In this document: positions 1-11,746 of the stretch, one piece after another | Position numbering within the stretch: position 1 is the stretch's first letter | Layout: each line of letters opens with the position of its first letter | Assembly: GCF_017916325.1 (NCBI RefSeq) | Contig: NC_090171.1 | Location: 636,501-700,500 of the forward strand | Reading direction: 5' to 3' | Length of the DNA: 64,000 nucleotides | Source: Leishmania martiniquensis | Lineage: Eukaryota > Euglenozoa > Kinetoplastea > Trypanosomatida > Trypanosomatidae | Made by a program: the position numbers and the translations under genes | Notes under the pieces: generated by a model | Seen by the model: only the letters and a program-made list of their open reading frames with translations | The model's database searches: none | What the model was told of the DNA's origin: nothing

Positions 1-1852
1 GAAGCTCAACCAGAAGGGCTGACAGTGCCGCCTGGTGGCGCTGTGAGGTGAAGGTGGAAAGGTCAAGCGCGGCGCACACTTCTGCTGCGGCTTGCAGGAC
101 ATCCTCGCTCCCGCAGTGCACCTCCAGGATGGAGCACAAAGCGTGCGCTGCATCCTCGCTGAGGCGATGCAACAGTACCTCTGCCTCCTCCTTTGCCGCG
201 GGCGGGATCTTCTTGCTTGCCGTAAGCGCGCCGCCGCGGCGGTCATCCTTCGGCAGCGGCCCCAGTGTGAGTCGCCCCTGAACTTTGAGCAGCAGCGAGG
301 CTATCAGCTGCAAACCCACGACGGCGTCCAGCGGCTTGTCGGACTGCGCGGCGGCAAGGATGGGCTGAAACGCGGTCAGCAATAGCGGTGGCCGCTCTGG
401 AGTCCAGATGGCGTCAATCAAGTACCTCTCCGGCATAGCCTCCTGGTACTGCACGCGCAGCGTGGCAGCGAAGGAGCACAATAGCTCGGTCGCTACAGTC
501 AACTGCGCTGTCTCACTTTCCTCCGCTGCGGTGCGGCAGTGGATAAACACCTTTAGCAGGATGCCCGCGGCGGCCCGGATGGTCGGGCGCTCGTCGAAAA
601 GCGTCAAGAGAACTTGATCCACTCGCTCGTTGCTCAGCAGCTCACTTCCCTCTGGCGCATCGCAGTCGCTGCGCACCATCATGGCGACCACGCGAATCGC
701 GAGCTCTGCGCACCGAACGTCGACGTCACTGCTCAACTCCACTAACCGACTCGTGAAGTACTGCAGAAACAAATGCAGCCGGCTGTAGGCATCCGGGACG
801 CGGGCGAGGACCTGCAAAATGGTGTCCAGTGCCTCGGCCCGCAGCTCTGGCCGCTTGTCGTGAAGCGGCATGCCAAGGTATCGCAGGTACTTGTTCGTCA
901 TGAACTCGTCCGGGAAGCTCAGCATCCACCGACGGAGTGCCTGGAAGCCATCAAGACGGATATCAGGTGCAATGTCGCGCAGTCGCTGATGGATGGCCTG
1001 CGAGAAGATGTGATCGCGCCACTCAACGACCTTGTCGCGCCTCCGTTGCACGAGGCTGATGTCCTTTTTTGTGCGCAGGAGCGCCAACTGACTCTGCAGG
1101 TCGGCGGCCACGCTGGAGAGCGCTTGCACAAACGCGAGCAGTGTCACGGTCGCGGTGTGACGGAAGGAGCGCGACTTGCTCTCGCTCATGGCAATGATCC
1201 AGTGCGAGAGAACCGGTAAATACGTCTCGTCTAGCAGAACGTCTGACGCGAAGCCGTCCTGCATCAGAGACGCGCACCACTCCGAAAAGGTGCGCCGAAA
1301 GCGCCTATACTTGACGTCCTTGTTCACAAGCAGATACGCCTCCGAGTCCTCCGGCACCCGCGCATACAGCTCCTCAAGAACCGGCCGTATCTCCACACCG
1401 TCGACGAGCGCGTGAACGTCCAGCTCCACTTCAGCGACACCCGACGCCTTAGCCAGCACGTTAAGGACGGTACACAGGGCCCGCTCCTTGTCCCCGCCGC
1501 GGTAGACCGAAAGTATCGTCTCTGTCACACTCGACACGGCGCTCTTGCCGTCCACGAGGAGCTGCAGCGACGACTCCGCAAGGGAGGCGGCCTCTGTCTC
1601 GCCCACGGCCGATTGCAGCGTTGTGTCAGCTGCTCCGTCATTCGCAGCGCTGCCGCTGCTGTCCTGCGAAGACTTCTTCTTGGACGCCTTTTGCGGCGCT
1701 TGGGAGCTTTTCTGGTGTGGGGTGGCTGCTGTGTCGTCGACGAGCAGGGAGGTTATGTCGTAGGTCTCTGGCACTGCAACCGCCTCCTTACCGCCAGGAG
1801 ACGCGCGCGGAGAGGTCTTGCCTCTCACAGGCGCGGGCTTCTTTGCCGGCAT
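1..1852 (-). CDS. SCC3: Cohesin subunit SCC3/STAG (stromalin), C-terminus cut by window edge
   Basis: The reading frame is open from the ATG at 1852 to the window edge, giving 617 codons. Residues 1-100 are low-complexity and basic/Ser/Ala-rich. From about residue 185 the protein follows the STAG/stromalin family: a stretch like SHWIIAMSESKSRSFRHTAT (216-235) matches the family's conserved 'RxFRHTxT' region. The stromalin conservative domain follows, with DIRLDGFQALRRWM (297-310), KYLRYLGMPLHDK (321-333), and alternating helices as in HEAT-like cohesin arms. In known cohesins SCC3 binds the kleisin SCC1 and helps load and hold the ring on chromatin in the nucleus. The start is supported by a spliced-leader acceptor about 90 nt upstream. 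The C-terminal part lies outside the window. The family assignment is strong; the symbol follows yeast. Confidence 0.9.
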   Translation of the reverse strand, partial: MPAKKPAPVRGKTSPRASPGGKEAVAVPETYDITSLLVDDTAATPHQKSSQAPQKASKKKSSQDSSGSAANDGAADTTLQSAVGETEAASLAESSLQLLVDGKSAVSSVTETILSVYRGGDKERALCTVLNVLAKASGVAEVELDVHALVDGVEIRPVLEELYARVPEDSEAYLLVNKDVKYRRFRRTFSEWCASLMQDGFASDVLLDETYLPVLSHWIIAMSESKSRSFRHTATVTLLAFVQALSSVAADLQSQLALLRTKKDISLVQRRRDKVVEWRDHIFSQAIHQRLRDIAPDIRLDGFQALRRWMLSFPDEFMTNKYLRYLGMPLHDKRPELRAEALDTILQVLARVPDAYSRLHLFLQYFTSRLVELSSDVDVRCAELAIRVVAMMVRSDCDAPEGSELLSNERVDQVLLTLFDERPTIRAAAGILLKVFIHCRTAAEESETAQLTVATELLCSFAATLRVQYQEAMPERYLIDAIWTPERPPLLLTAFQPILAAAQSDKPLDAVVGLQLIASLLLKVQGRLTLGPLPKDDRRGGALTASKKIPPAAKEEAEVLLHRLSEDAAHALCSILEVHCGSEDVLQAAAEVCAALDLSTFTSQRHQAALSALLVEL

Positions 1853-3281
1853 CGCCAAGACGTGCAGCTTACGTGAGGATGATATGCCGACGCGAGTAAG
1901 GAGACCGAGAACGTCTGTCACGTACCGCCTCCCTATTGCGTACTAATGAAAACAAAAACACCTCTGTATGCGGCGGCCCCAACGCGTCTCTGAAGAGTAG
2001 AGACACTCCTGCGCTGGCTGACAGTCCGCGACGTATGTATGCCGTGCTTGGCACGCGGCAGAAGCTGGTGCCGTCTATGGGTGTTAAAAGAAGAGGCTGC
2101 GATGCAGTGGCGTTCTATCTCTGAGTGCTCTCTTCCTTTGTGTCTGTATGGGTGTAAGGGGTGAATACGTTTCTGCGATTCTCTGTGAATCACAATTCCG
2201 ATTGTTCGCCGCCAACGCAGAGGACGGCGCTGCAACAGAAAGCGCAGTACGTAGCAGGAAAAGAAAAGGGGCACTGCGCCCACACGCGACCCAACTCCAC
2301 GTGAAATGCGAAGGCCCTCTTCACACGTGTTCGGCGCCTCTGCAACAGAGTATCTGTCTGCAAGGCAACCACACAGAGAGAAGGGGGTGGGGGAGCAAGT
2401 AGGATTAGAGCGATGGCGGAGTTGCCGGCACGATAAGGGACGCTATGTCAGCGTGTGGGAGTGCCTGGCAGAGGTTGTGCGTGTGTGTGTGTATGTGCGT
2501 AGGAGGGGGAAAAGGGAGGACGATAAGCCAAGAACGGAAAGACGGAGAGAAAGGGAAGTGGCGTTGAGGCAGCCGAGCAGATTAGCACCGTCATGGCTGC
2601 GCACCCGGCAAGAAGTGGTGTTCAACAAAGGGCTAGAAAGGGAAGCGAGAAGCCGCATCGACGGCTCGCTTGTGCGCTCTGCCAAGCTGAGAGTACACCG
2701 TGACTGTTTCCCTCTGTCATGTGAAGGCCTTCGTGTTCGCTGCTTGCCTTGGCCGAGAAAGAGAGGAGGCGCCATTCTTCTTCAGCAGCACGTCAGCAGC
2801 GTTTACTAACGGGAGCCTCATCCCCTCCACCTCCCTCCCACATGTCAAAGACTCGGTCACCGGTGCTGGCCTGCGTCCTTGCGCCAGGCCTCTTCCCTGT
2901 TAGCCCTAAATGCACGCGTTTTTTCCGTTTCTGTGGTTCGGCGCCCCTCTTCCTCTCATGGCAGATTACCTGCAGCCAACGACAAAGAAAAATCCCCAGC
3001 ACTGTTCCCCCATAGCCGGGAGCAGCACGGACATAGGTGTGTACGTCATCGCCTGCCATATTACCTCTGCAGGCAGGTGCTTTCACCCGTGCGCAAGGCA
3101 GCGGCCAGTGCACCGTGAAATCCATACACGAGAGCGAGCCTGCACTCCAAAAAAAAACAGATAGTCAGCACAAACGCGCCCGGCGCGCGCTTTGCGACAC
3201 TGCCCGTAAAACGCGGCGAGGGCGGCACTGCTGGACTCTATTCGTCACTGCGCGCATCTGGCCTTACGGCCCACGGGCTTC
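1853..3281. other. Intergenic region between SCC3 and a small unknown gene
   Basis: It holds the SCC3 5' UTR and acceptor at its left end and the presumed 3' UTR of the 3282-3662 gene in the rest. It contains short GT and purine runs. No open frame here has protein-like composition. Confidence 0.6.
1943..1944 (-). promoter_or_regulatory. Predicted spliced-leader acceptor AG of SCC3
   Basis: On the minus strand a T-rich tract (GTGTTTTTGTTTTCATTAG) ends in the first AG. Splicing here would leave a 5' UTR of about 90 nt before the ATG at 1852. Confidence 0.6.
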
Positions 3282-3662
3282 TTATCCACTTAGCAGCTGC
3301 AGCAGATCTGTCGGAATTGCCGGAGCACCCTCCCCCTCCTTCGTGGCACACCGAACATCAGCGGACGGCGGTCTCGGCTCCTTCAGTAGCCCAAAGCTGG
3401 CCTCCTCGTTGCGGTCGACGTTGACAGCTACCAGCGCAGCGAGAGGAACAACCTCCTCGGCAGCAGCTGGCGTGGCGGCAGACAGAGCCGGCGGGGAAAG
3501 TTGACGTAGAGGTGCCTGAGCCGCAGCCGCAGTCGCATCCTCCGTGCGGGCCTCCTTGATGACTGGAAGGCTAGAGATGCTGTCCTCGCTGTCCAAGCTG
3601 TTCACGCTTTCCTCGCTACGTGATCGCTCTTCCGTGGTTCCAGCGGCAGCCTTGCAAGGCAT
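3282..3662 (-). CDS. Small unknown protein, 126 aa, Ala/Glu/Ser-rich
   Basis: I do not recognise this gene. The ATG at 3662 opens a 126-residue frame ending in TAA. The N-terminal third is Ser/Glu/Asp-rich (RSRSEESVNSLDSEDSISSL, residues 14-33). The middle is Ala/Pro-rich and the end is short and hydrophobic (TDLLQLLSG). There is no signal peptide, membrane segment or known domain, and much of it is probably disordered. Third codon positions favour G/C, unlike the neighbouring gaps. A clear acceptor (TTCTCCTCCTCCACAG) lies 55 nt upstream. It sits between SCC3 and PSMA1 on the shared coding strand. It could still be a chance frame, because the composition is simple. Confidence 0.6.
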   Translation of the reverse strand: MPCKAAAGTTEERSRSEESVNSLDSEDSISSLPVIKEARTEDATAAAAQAPLRQLSPPALSAATPAAAEEVVPLAALVAVNVDRNEEASFGLLKEPRPPSADVRCATKEGEGAPAIPTDLLQLLSG

Positions 3663-4783
3663 GGCAGACAGAATTTGTAAGAGGCTCCTTTGACTTTACC
3701 TTCGGCGCTTGCTTTTGCTGTGGAGGAGGAGAAGCACTGCACCTTCCGGGGTGTACATGCATGAAAAGGAGAAGGGACGCAGCGGTGCTCGCAGAGAAGA
3801 ATCACGCGCGCGGTACGACGACACTGCAATGGAGCATGAAGCCAGAGAGCGGTTTTGTTTCCGTGTGACGTGGAGGAGAGTGAAACGGAGCTCGAAGGAA
3901 TGGAGGAGGAGAGTGGAAGGGCAGGAAAACCGGGTGCGAAGGAGGCGGCTGCGGAACCAACACCAGTAACAAGCCACAAGCAGGTCATTACGCACAGACA
4001 CACTTACAAGGCCTGTGAACTGTGCAGGCTAGCATTCACGGCTGCAACACGCACCACATCAATGTGAAAGGGCGCCGTTTTGATCCTGTGCGCTGGTTTT
4101 TTTTCCCAATTGCCGTGGTCAGTTCCATGTGAGGGCGCGGACTGAAGCGAGTGCGGCAGTCGCACATCCGCTCCCTCTCCACTCCCTTTCACCTCTGCCT
4201 CATCGGAACGCGCACGGTTTCTTTGGTTCCTTGACTCCCCTAAAAGCAGGGATCGTGCAAAGAATACATGAAACTTCAACTCAAGCGCCTCGGCCCCGCG
4301 CAGGCCTGAGACGCCAACGACTCAAAAGACACGCACGCCTCCATTCCGAGCATGCAGAGAGAGAGGGGGGAGGCCGTAAGGTACAGCAGCCAAGAAGCGG
4401 TGCGTAGGAAACATCGCAACCTCCACCTCCGCCCCCCTCCCCTCCACACGCACACCGGCGACACTATCCCGCATGCTGCGCAGAGGATACAGAGACACAT
4501 GTACACACAAGCAAACAGAGAGGCAACGCGAAGAGCAAAATCAGCGCCAACAGGGTGAGCCTTATGGAAAAAGGGGGAGATCAGAAGGAGAGGGCCACAG
4601 CAGGTGCACTCTCGCACGCAAGGGTGCTGCCGCTAGGACAGGTCACGAAGTGGCGCGAAGGGAAACCAAGGCGTGATGCAGCATCTTCCTCCCGCGACTT
4701 ACCTGGCCCACAGGCACAAGCAAACACGCGATCTCAAGCACCGAGAAGCGCGCGTTCAAGGCCCCACATCACGGCGACGACGT
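3663..4783. other. Intergenic region, PSMA1 3' UTR and upstream flank of the small gene
   Basis: About 1.1 kb between PSMA1 and the 126-aa gene. The sequence is mixed and partly purine-rich on the plus strand. I see no further gene. Confidence 0.6.
3718..3719 (-). promoter_or_regulatory. Predicted spliced-leader acceptor AG for the 126-aa gene
   Basis: The minus strand reads CTTCTCCTCCTCCACAG, 55 nt before the ATG at 3662. This context supports a mature mRNA 5' end here and therefore the small gene. Confidence 0.55.
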
Positions 4784-5581
4784 CTATTCCTCGACATCAA
4801 GCGGCTCCTCATGCAGAACCTCCTCATCTTCGTTCTCAGCCCCCGCCACGCGATCCTCTGGAAGCATCTTGAACCCGTCCAAGTACTTGCGTGCACTCTC
4901 CTCCTCGAAGATAGTAAAAGGGGTATCCTTACCAACGATGGCGATTGTTGTGTTCATGACATTCAACTCAACACCCTCTGATGTGGCGGAGGCGAGGGCC
5001 TTAAGCGCGTGCGTGACGAGCTCATCCAGGCTGCAGTCGACGAAGTGCTCGAAATGCTTCTCCAGGTACGTGCGGGAGGCCTGCGAGCGCACGCCCATCG
5101 CTGTGGCTTTGTAGTCATAGACGTCGCCGGAGGGCACCGTCTGGTACAGGTGAGGTCCCTGACGGTCGTAGCCGGCGAGCAGCAGACCGACACCGTAGGG
5201 GCGCTTGCCACTGCACTGAATGTGGCGCTGGTGCTTCTCGCCGACCATGTCCGCCATCTGATTCAGCGGCAGGCCTGTGTCATACATGTAGCGGTAATTC
5301 ATGCACTCGGTGCGTAGGAAGCGCGCGAGTACACGGCCGTCCGCCACGAGGCCCGAGATGGACATGCCTACATGCTCGTCAATCTCGAAGACCTTTTCTT
5401 GGTACGAAGAAAGCTCCGCGACTGGGCTGCGTTTGAGTGCGGTGAGCACGACAAAGTCCTTCCCTTTCACGCCGACCGTCGCCGAGCCATTCTTGACGGC
5501 CTCGTTCGCGTACTCGATCTGAAAGAGCCGACCTGTTGGGCTCCAGGTCGTAATGTCGTTGTCGTACTCGTTCTTGAACAT
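4784..5581 (-). CDS. PSMA1: 20S proteasome alpha subunit, alpha-1/PSMA1 type (systematic alpha6)
   Basis: A complete 265-residue alpha-type subunit. The N-terminal alpha signature is present: [20 protein letters not shown] (6-25), followed by the EAV and GSATVG region. [13 protein letters not shown] (here [14 protein letters not shown]) and [10 protein letters not shown] are typical of the PSMA1 subclass. The C-terminus is Glu-rich (EDEEVLHEE), as in many PSMA1 proteins. Alpha subunits form the outer rings of the 20S core, gate the channel and carry no catalytic Thr. The ATG at 5581 begins exactly at the family start (MFKNEYD). Trypanosomatid databases call this subunit 'alpha 1'; in yeast numbering it is alpha6. 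A second core subunit, beta-5, lies 32 kb away in the same cluster. Confidence 0.95.
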   Translation of the reverse strand: MFKNEYDNDITTWSPTGRLFQIEYANEAVKNGSATVGVKGKDFVVLTALKRSPVAELSSYQEKVFEIDEHVGMSISGLVADGRVLARFLRTECMNYRYMYDTGLPLNQMADMVGEKHQRHIQCSGKRPYGVGLLLAGYDRQGPHLYQTVPSGDVYDYKATAMGVRSQASRTYLEKHFEHFVDCSLDELVTHALKALASATSEGVELNVMNTTIAIVGKDTPFTIFEEESARKYLDGFKMLPEDRVAGAENEDEEVLHEEPLDVEE

Positions 5582-5631
5582 GATGCACGGCAGGCAGGGA
5601 TGGTGGACTGTACTTCTCTCTCTTTCTCTGT

Positions 5632-5633
5632 CT
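5632..5633 (-). promoter_or_regulatory. Predicted spliced-leader acceptor AG of PSMA1
   Basis: A tract of C/T (CTTTTCTCTCGTCACCTTCC) runs into CACACACAG about 50 nt before the ATG. A second AG 4 nt further on could also be used. Confidence 0.5.
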
Positions 5634-8600
5634 GTGTGTGAGCCGGTGGGGAAGGTGACGAGAGAAAAGCCGGTAAGGGTCGTTTATCGCGTTAAAAAGC
5701 TCTTTTGTTGAAGAGACGAAAAAGCACACGCACCGAGGGGGAGCGGGGGGCGAAAAAACAAAGAGTCATACACATAGCCACCGCAGCAGCAGTGGATGAT
5801 GTCGATGCACGAAGGAAAAAGAGTGCATGCAGCCGTGAAGGAAGCGAGGGAGAGTGGAGGGAAGGGGGAGCAATGAGGCGCCATGTGTAACAGCGTCGTT
5901 TCAGCTTAACGTGTGCAGGCGTTTGCGCGCATACGCAAAATAGCCTTTGGGCGGATTCCCTGTGCGCTTCGATTGCTGAAACATCCGCGCGTGACAGTAT
6001 TGTGACTCCGCATCCAGGCGCGAGTCTGTGTCCTGCCAGAATACTGCATGGATGGGGAAGAAAGAGGGACAAGGGGGGTGGCCTGAAGGAAACAGATACG
6101 TGGTAGACTCTCTGTTCCTACCTTGCCCCCTCCCCACGGCCGCCATTGGCCGCCGCGCACCTCCGTGGTTGGGCTGACCCCAACCCCAATGGTTTCGTTA
6201 TTTTTTGTACGCTTCTTTTAGCGTTCCTCTTTAATGTTGACGCGGGACAAGACTAAAGGCAAAGAAAAAAAGTAAAACCACAATTGAGACAAACCCCTCA
6301 AACAATCCGCGAAAACAGAGAGAGGGAGAGAGAGGACACGTCCTCCAGGGCGACGGAAAAGACGTCCGCTCTCTCTCTCACACATACACAGACAGACAGA
6401 TAAGCCTCACACTCGCAGAGAGACGAAAGAGAGAGAGAGGCCGGCAGGCACGGAGAGGAAGAAGAGAACATCCACGTAGACAAATAGGACACGCACACAC
6501 ACACATACAGAAGAGAAACGATGGGGAACCCAACAGCAGCCCACCGTCTTTTCTTTCCTCACATACAGACACAGAGAGAGAGAGATGCAGCACAAGTGCC
6601 TTCTTTGATTTTGATTTACAGTGCACCCTCCCCCGTTCGCTCCCTTTCCTTCAGGTTTTCTCCTTGTGCTCTCTTTCAATAGTGTGTGTGTGCGCGCTCA
6701 CGCACGCGCATATGTGAGGTCTCTCCCTTCTTTGCGCGACCTATACGTCTGTTCTGTATTCACGTGGGTTCCTCCTCCATAACCGTTCAGTTTGCTTATG
6801 TGTAAGTCTGTGTGTGTGTGTGTGTGTGTCAGTGTCGCATGAGCGGTGCCATAGATCTCTTCTCTTCATTTTTCTTTATGTGTGTGTGTGTTTATTTATT
6901 TTTTTCTTTTTGTTCTGAGCGAAACAAACAAACAAAAAGATGAGGGATGGGGTGAGGGTTTCTCTCGAAGTTTTTTTGGTGGTTGTGTGTGGGGGGAAGA
7001 GGAGGAGGGGAAGTACGTGAGTACACAAACAAACAAAAGGCGACTTACATAAGGGGCACACAAAGACATCCACCGTATCCTCTGTACGTATAATGTGAGC
7101 CGGCAGAAACGAAGAGAAACAAAAAGAAAACGCTTGCATCGAGGAAGGGAGAGGGGAGGGAGGGGAGGGGGGGGCATGCACGAGGCGATGCGCTTTGGAA
7201 TTAAATTTTCCTAGAAAAAACACGCGAGCTTCTGCAGTAATCAAAGCACACACAGGCACGCACACGCAGACGCACAGACGCACACAAAGCCGAAGAGTGA
7301 AGAGGAGAGGCTCACGTGCGACTGAGTGGAGCGATAAGAGTCCTCCTCATCTTTCGAGGCTTCTTGATCAGGATTTATGCAGTCGCGTATGGATGTGCAT
7401 CTGCGCATAGGTGTCCCTCTGTGTAGCCCTAGTGCAGGGGCACGGTGTCTCTCCGTCTGCTCACCAACCCACGTCGCTTGCCCGGTCCACCCACCCATCC
7501 CCCTCTCCTTTGCATTTTTCTTTCCTCAGTGGTCCATCTGCTTCTTCTTGTTTGCTTCGCACGCTTCCTCTCGACTTCTCGGAGGGGCGCATTGCCAACC
7601 AACAGGAGCACAACGTCAAAAAAAGAAGAGGGGCAACGAGGAGGCCAAGCGCACTGACGAGACAAACGAGCGAGCACTTGCCCAAAGGGCGGAAAGGAAT
7701 CTTGCGTGCCTCACATCCGGAGCATTCAGGCCGTTTTGGCGAGTGCTTGTTTGCGTCTTGGGCGTGGGGGTGGCGCGAGTCTAGCTCTCTCTGCGCTTCT
7801 CCGCACCCCCCTCCCCCTCCTCCCTTCTCTTCTTTTCGCTTGCCTCCGCTTTCATCCTTCGTGCCGCTTCTCACTCCTATTCTTCTCTCCTGGACTTCAC
7901 TTCTTCGTCTCGTCTTCTTTGCTCACGTCTGCACAGCTGGCAAGCACACAGCACTGCACGTGCCCCTCAAAATCACTTGCTTGGCTGTAGCCATGGCTTG
8001 CCACGCCGACAGCATTCGATCTCTGCTCCTCCGACTCCTCATCCTTCGCTCACTCGCTCACCCTGTGCGCTCCCGCATAGCTCGTGCCGTCTTCCATGTC
8101 CAAGCTGCGCCACACCTTCACCCTCACCAAGCGCTCTTCTCCATCACGCCCGGCTTCATTGTGCCCCATGAGTGCAGAACGTAGCCACTATACAGAAGCG
8201 GTCGCGTGCTCTCCAGGCCGCACAAACCAAAACGTGAGGAATCGCGAGTGGGGAGGGGCGCTAAAACGAAGAGCACGAAACGCCACTCGCAGCGGTGGAG
8301 GTACAGGGGAAAAACGAGCAGGAGAGACACACTACCGCTTCAGCGCCACCGATAACAGTAGGGAGTAACCGCTGCGTGGCAGTAGAACCGAATGAAAATT
8401 GCTCACACACGGACACTCACATCAGCAGCAGCAGCAGGGAAGGGGAAAGGGGAGGAGTTCGAAATCAGAACTTCCGCCATTCGTTACGAAGTTACCGACC
8501 ATCGCAGAAAAAAAAAGAGGGAAAAAATAAAGAGTCGTGGTGTCGTACGTCCACGCGAAAGGCTCACTTGTTGAAGTGACGTCAACCCATCATGGTATGG

Positions 8601-10358
8601 CACCATCTCGCCACCTGTCTCTCTCAGCTTCATCTGGTCGGTATCCGCCGCGTCGACTGTCTTTGCTTTCCCCTTTCCCTCCGCTCCGCTTCTTTTTCGA
8701 GCCTGTGCTCACTGCTGCCTTTATCGCAGGACACATGGAGGTGGCTCCGCTGCCACAACGAAGAAGCAGCAGCGGCGGCAACCCGGGGTGGGAAGGCAGT
8801 GAATGGAGAGAGGAGCACATAAAGGGAGATGGAGCGCGAAGAAGAGAAGCGGCGTCGACAGAACACGAAAAGAATAAAGAAGAAAGAGAAGAGCGGCCAG
8901 TGGTGGTCTTCGAGTACAAGTAAGCATGCGAAGATAAAAAACTCGGGCACAGACACCACACACACATGTACGCAAGTGCGCCCTCTCACGCATCGCTGAG
9001 GCGCCGGCGCTCTCACGAGCCTCCGGCAAACACAGAAAATAAACGCCCACACCTTTGCAAAAAGCAGCACCAAGACAGCATGCGCGATAGAGAAGAGGAG
9101 GAGGTGCGCGAAAGAGCACTTGGATAGAGGCAGGAGCAGCAGCAACAAAGGCGGAGAGAGGAGGAAACGAAAAAGAGGGTGCGCATACATGACGCAGGTA
9201 CTCCTAAGAGAGCCGGGGAGGCGCACTTTTGTTTGGATGACACACATCATCGTCATCCCCCCTCCGCACTCCCCCACGCGCACAAGTATGTGCATGCTCT
9301 CTCTCTTTTACCTGGCGCAGTAGCCTGACGCCTCCTCCGCCCTCCGCCTTCGCCTTTGAGTCCCCTCTTTGCCTCTTCCTCATTCGCTCTTCAGTCCTTG
9401 AGGAGACACGTTTCTCCTCCAGCCATCAAATCGTCGCGCGCCCACTCTCCTACCCTTTATGCTAACATGCGTAGAGTCTTGTGTGCTCCCTTCCGTGTTG
9501 CTGCCATCACTGTCCCTTCGACTGCGAGTGTGCCTCCATCTCCGTGGTGTTTGCTTACACGTGTGTGCGCGAGGACAGGAAGCTGCGCTTGTCTCTCTGT
9601 CCGTGGTATCAAGCGCTAGATGTTTTCGCATGTTCCTCAAGCTTCGAGTACTCCTTCTCCTTGCTTCGTCGGGTCGCGCTGACCCTGCTGCCTTGCCTCT
9701 TCCGTCTTGGCCACCCTCTCCTCTCTCCATCGCCCGAGTGTCGGTGTAGGGGGGGTGGAAGAACCGAGCGCCACTCAGTACCGCCGCAAGAGGGCCGGGT
9801 CCTTTCCAGGTTTCTTTTCCAGCACGTAGCGTTGAGCCAAAGAAAGGTCGCCAAGCTTGGCGGTCCCGCATACACCCGAGATGAGAGAGCGAGTGAGAGC
9901 AGCGACTGGAGTCGGCCAAAGGAAGAAAAGTGGGACAGAGCGAGCGCGGCGCGACAAAGCATTCGTCAGATTAGATTATTCAAACAGGAGATGCGCGTCA
10001 TTTTTCATTCTCTTCGCCTTACAGTCAGTGGCCCAGTGGCCCCCCCTCACCTTAGGTGCCTTTCAACAGCACGTAACAGAAACGAAAAAAAAGAAAAAAA
10101 GAGAGGCGAAGCACACGCAGAGATGAACAGCTCATGGGATATGTCTGTCTGCCTGTGTGTGTCTGTGTGTGTATGGGGGAAGAGGGGAGGCATACGCACA
10201 AAAAAAAAGAAAGCCACCCGATTTACAAAAGGAAAAACATTATCGACCATGAACAGACACACAAGTGCATACATACACATACAACCAAGCCGAGCATCAC
10301 ATGCTAACGGAATACTGAAGAAGAAAAAGGATGAAGGCCCCTCCCCCACCTCCGCATT

Positions 10359-10398
10359 ACACACACACACGTATATATGTATATACGTGTGTGTGTGT
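10359..10398. repeat. Perfect inverted repeat, 18-bp arms, 4-nt loop
   Basis: Left arm ACACACACACACGTATAT (10359-10376), loop ATGT, right arm at 10381-10398 as its exact reverse complement. It could form a cruciform in DNA or a long hairpin in the presumed 3' UTR transcript. It combines a CA/GT microsatellite with a TATA-rich centre. Confidence 0.8.
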
Positions 10399-11746
10399 AT
10401 GGGTGTGTGAATCAGGAAAAGGGAAGAGGGGGGTGGGGGCGAAGTAAAAAAAAAAGAAGTCAAGAGAGGGAAAAAGGTCGATTAGAGACACAACGGTCAT
10501 GAAGCAACACACAGAAACGAAAAATGAGAACGAGAAAGAAAGGCACGGCTCCATCCGCGTGAGTATGGCACGCGCTGGCGTGTGCGTCTGTGTGTGTGTG
10601 TGCGTGTGTGCTTATGTGTGGAATGAGGTGAGGAAGCGAAGGGGGCTTCGTTTCGCATTCATTGCACCCAATCGAACCTTCGCATGTCGCCTCTTGGCCT
10701 CATTTACCATCAATAAGCACTCATTCTATGGTCTATTCCTCGGGAAAGCCCAGCTGCTAGCAACAATAAAGCCACAAAGGCACCTCGCCATCCGAACCCA
10801 GAAAGAGTGCACGAGCACGCCGTTCGACAAAGAAGAAGGAAAGCGGGAGGACAGTGCAGACATTATGAGCAACGCTTAGACCACCACGGGAACACACGCT
10901 CATACACACACACACACAATCACATTCGCAAAGACACATACACATCTTCACTGCCAGTCGTAAACCGAAAGAGAGAGAGAGAGACGGAGTCACAATGGCA
11001 CAAGACGCCTTCTATTTTCGAAATGCACAAAGGAGAAGCAGAAAGAAGGAGGAGAGAGCGCATCGAAAGACGGGGCACTCACTCGCTCGTTCTCTGTTCC
11101 CCCTCTCCTCCCCCCGGCGCGCGCTTCGTCTTCCGTGAAGGATGGCCTCACTTTCGCTCGAGGTGTGCGCGTGAGGGAAGACACGACGCACGCACATAGG
11201 AGCGGCGCACGCGCAACGGAGGCGTCAAGACCCGAGAGACAGCTTAGCGACCACACCTAAGGGAAAGAGGCAACACAGAGCACGACGAAAAAAAAGAGCA
11301 AAAAGAAGAAACGAAGCGATGAGCAATGGAGAAGAGAGGGGCGACGCTGTACGCGCACGCATGATACGAGACGTGCACCTCACCAAGGTGCGCTTAAACA
11401 GATACTCCGCTCACCACCTGCATCGCCGCCTGTTTCCTGTCACCTCCTCTTCGTTGAGCGCTGTTAGGTATGTTAGTTTTTTTCCTTCCTTAGCCATTTT
11501 ACCTCTTCTCCTCTGTCCATTTGCTCATTGCCGTCGTGTGCATGAAGCCGATATCCGTCCGCCCTCTGCTCACACTCATGCATATCTCTGGACGGGCGGG
11601 GCAGTAGAAACGCACAGCCATTCGCTACTCGCTCTTCTCCCCTTCCTTCACTAAGTGCTGCTCATGACCTGCTCGTGCACTTCTGAAAGACCTTCACGCT
11701 GATTCGCTCCCCTACGGAACTACGAATCTCCTCGTGCGCCAGACGC

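Larger units (their letters stand above)
5582..11746. other. 6.2-kb gene-poor stretch, presumed long 3' UTR of UMSBP copy A
   Basis: No frame here looks like a protein. The longer ones translate simple repeats into Cys/Val/Leu/Ser or Thr/His/Arg runs. The stretch is full of microsatellites: (GA)n around 6301-6460, (GT)n around 6811-6830 and 10591-10620, (CA)n near 7245-7290, and purine-rich runs on the plus strand. It lies downstream of the UMSBP gene at 11747-12094 in transcription direction, so much of it may be 3' UTR. A perfect inverted repeat sits at 10359-10398. Blocks around 7960-8200 and 9340-9720 are more complex in sequence but show no domain I recognise. Confidence 0.55.

Noticed and set aside
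6301..6600. Regular GA/CA repeats that could suggest a CRISPR-like or satellite array
   Set aside because: They are irregular microsatellites without unit-plus-unique-spacer structure, and the genome is eukaryotic.
8630..9295. 221-codon minus-strand frame in the long gap
   Set aside because: It consists of Leu/Phe/Ser/Cys runs from pyrimidine-rich sequence. No domain, and the composition matches surrounding non-coding sequence.
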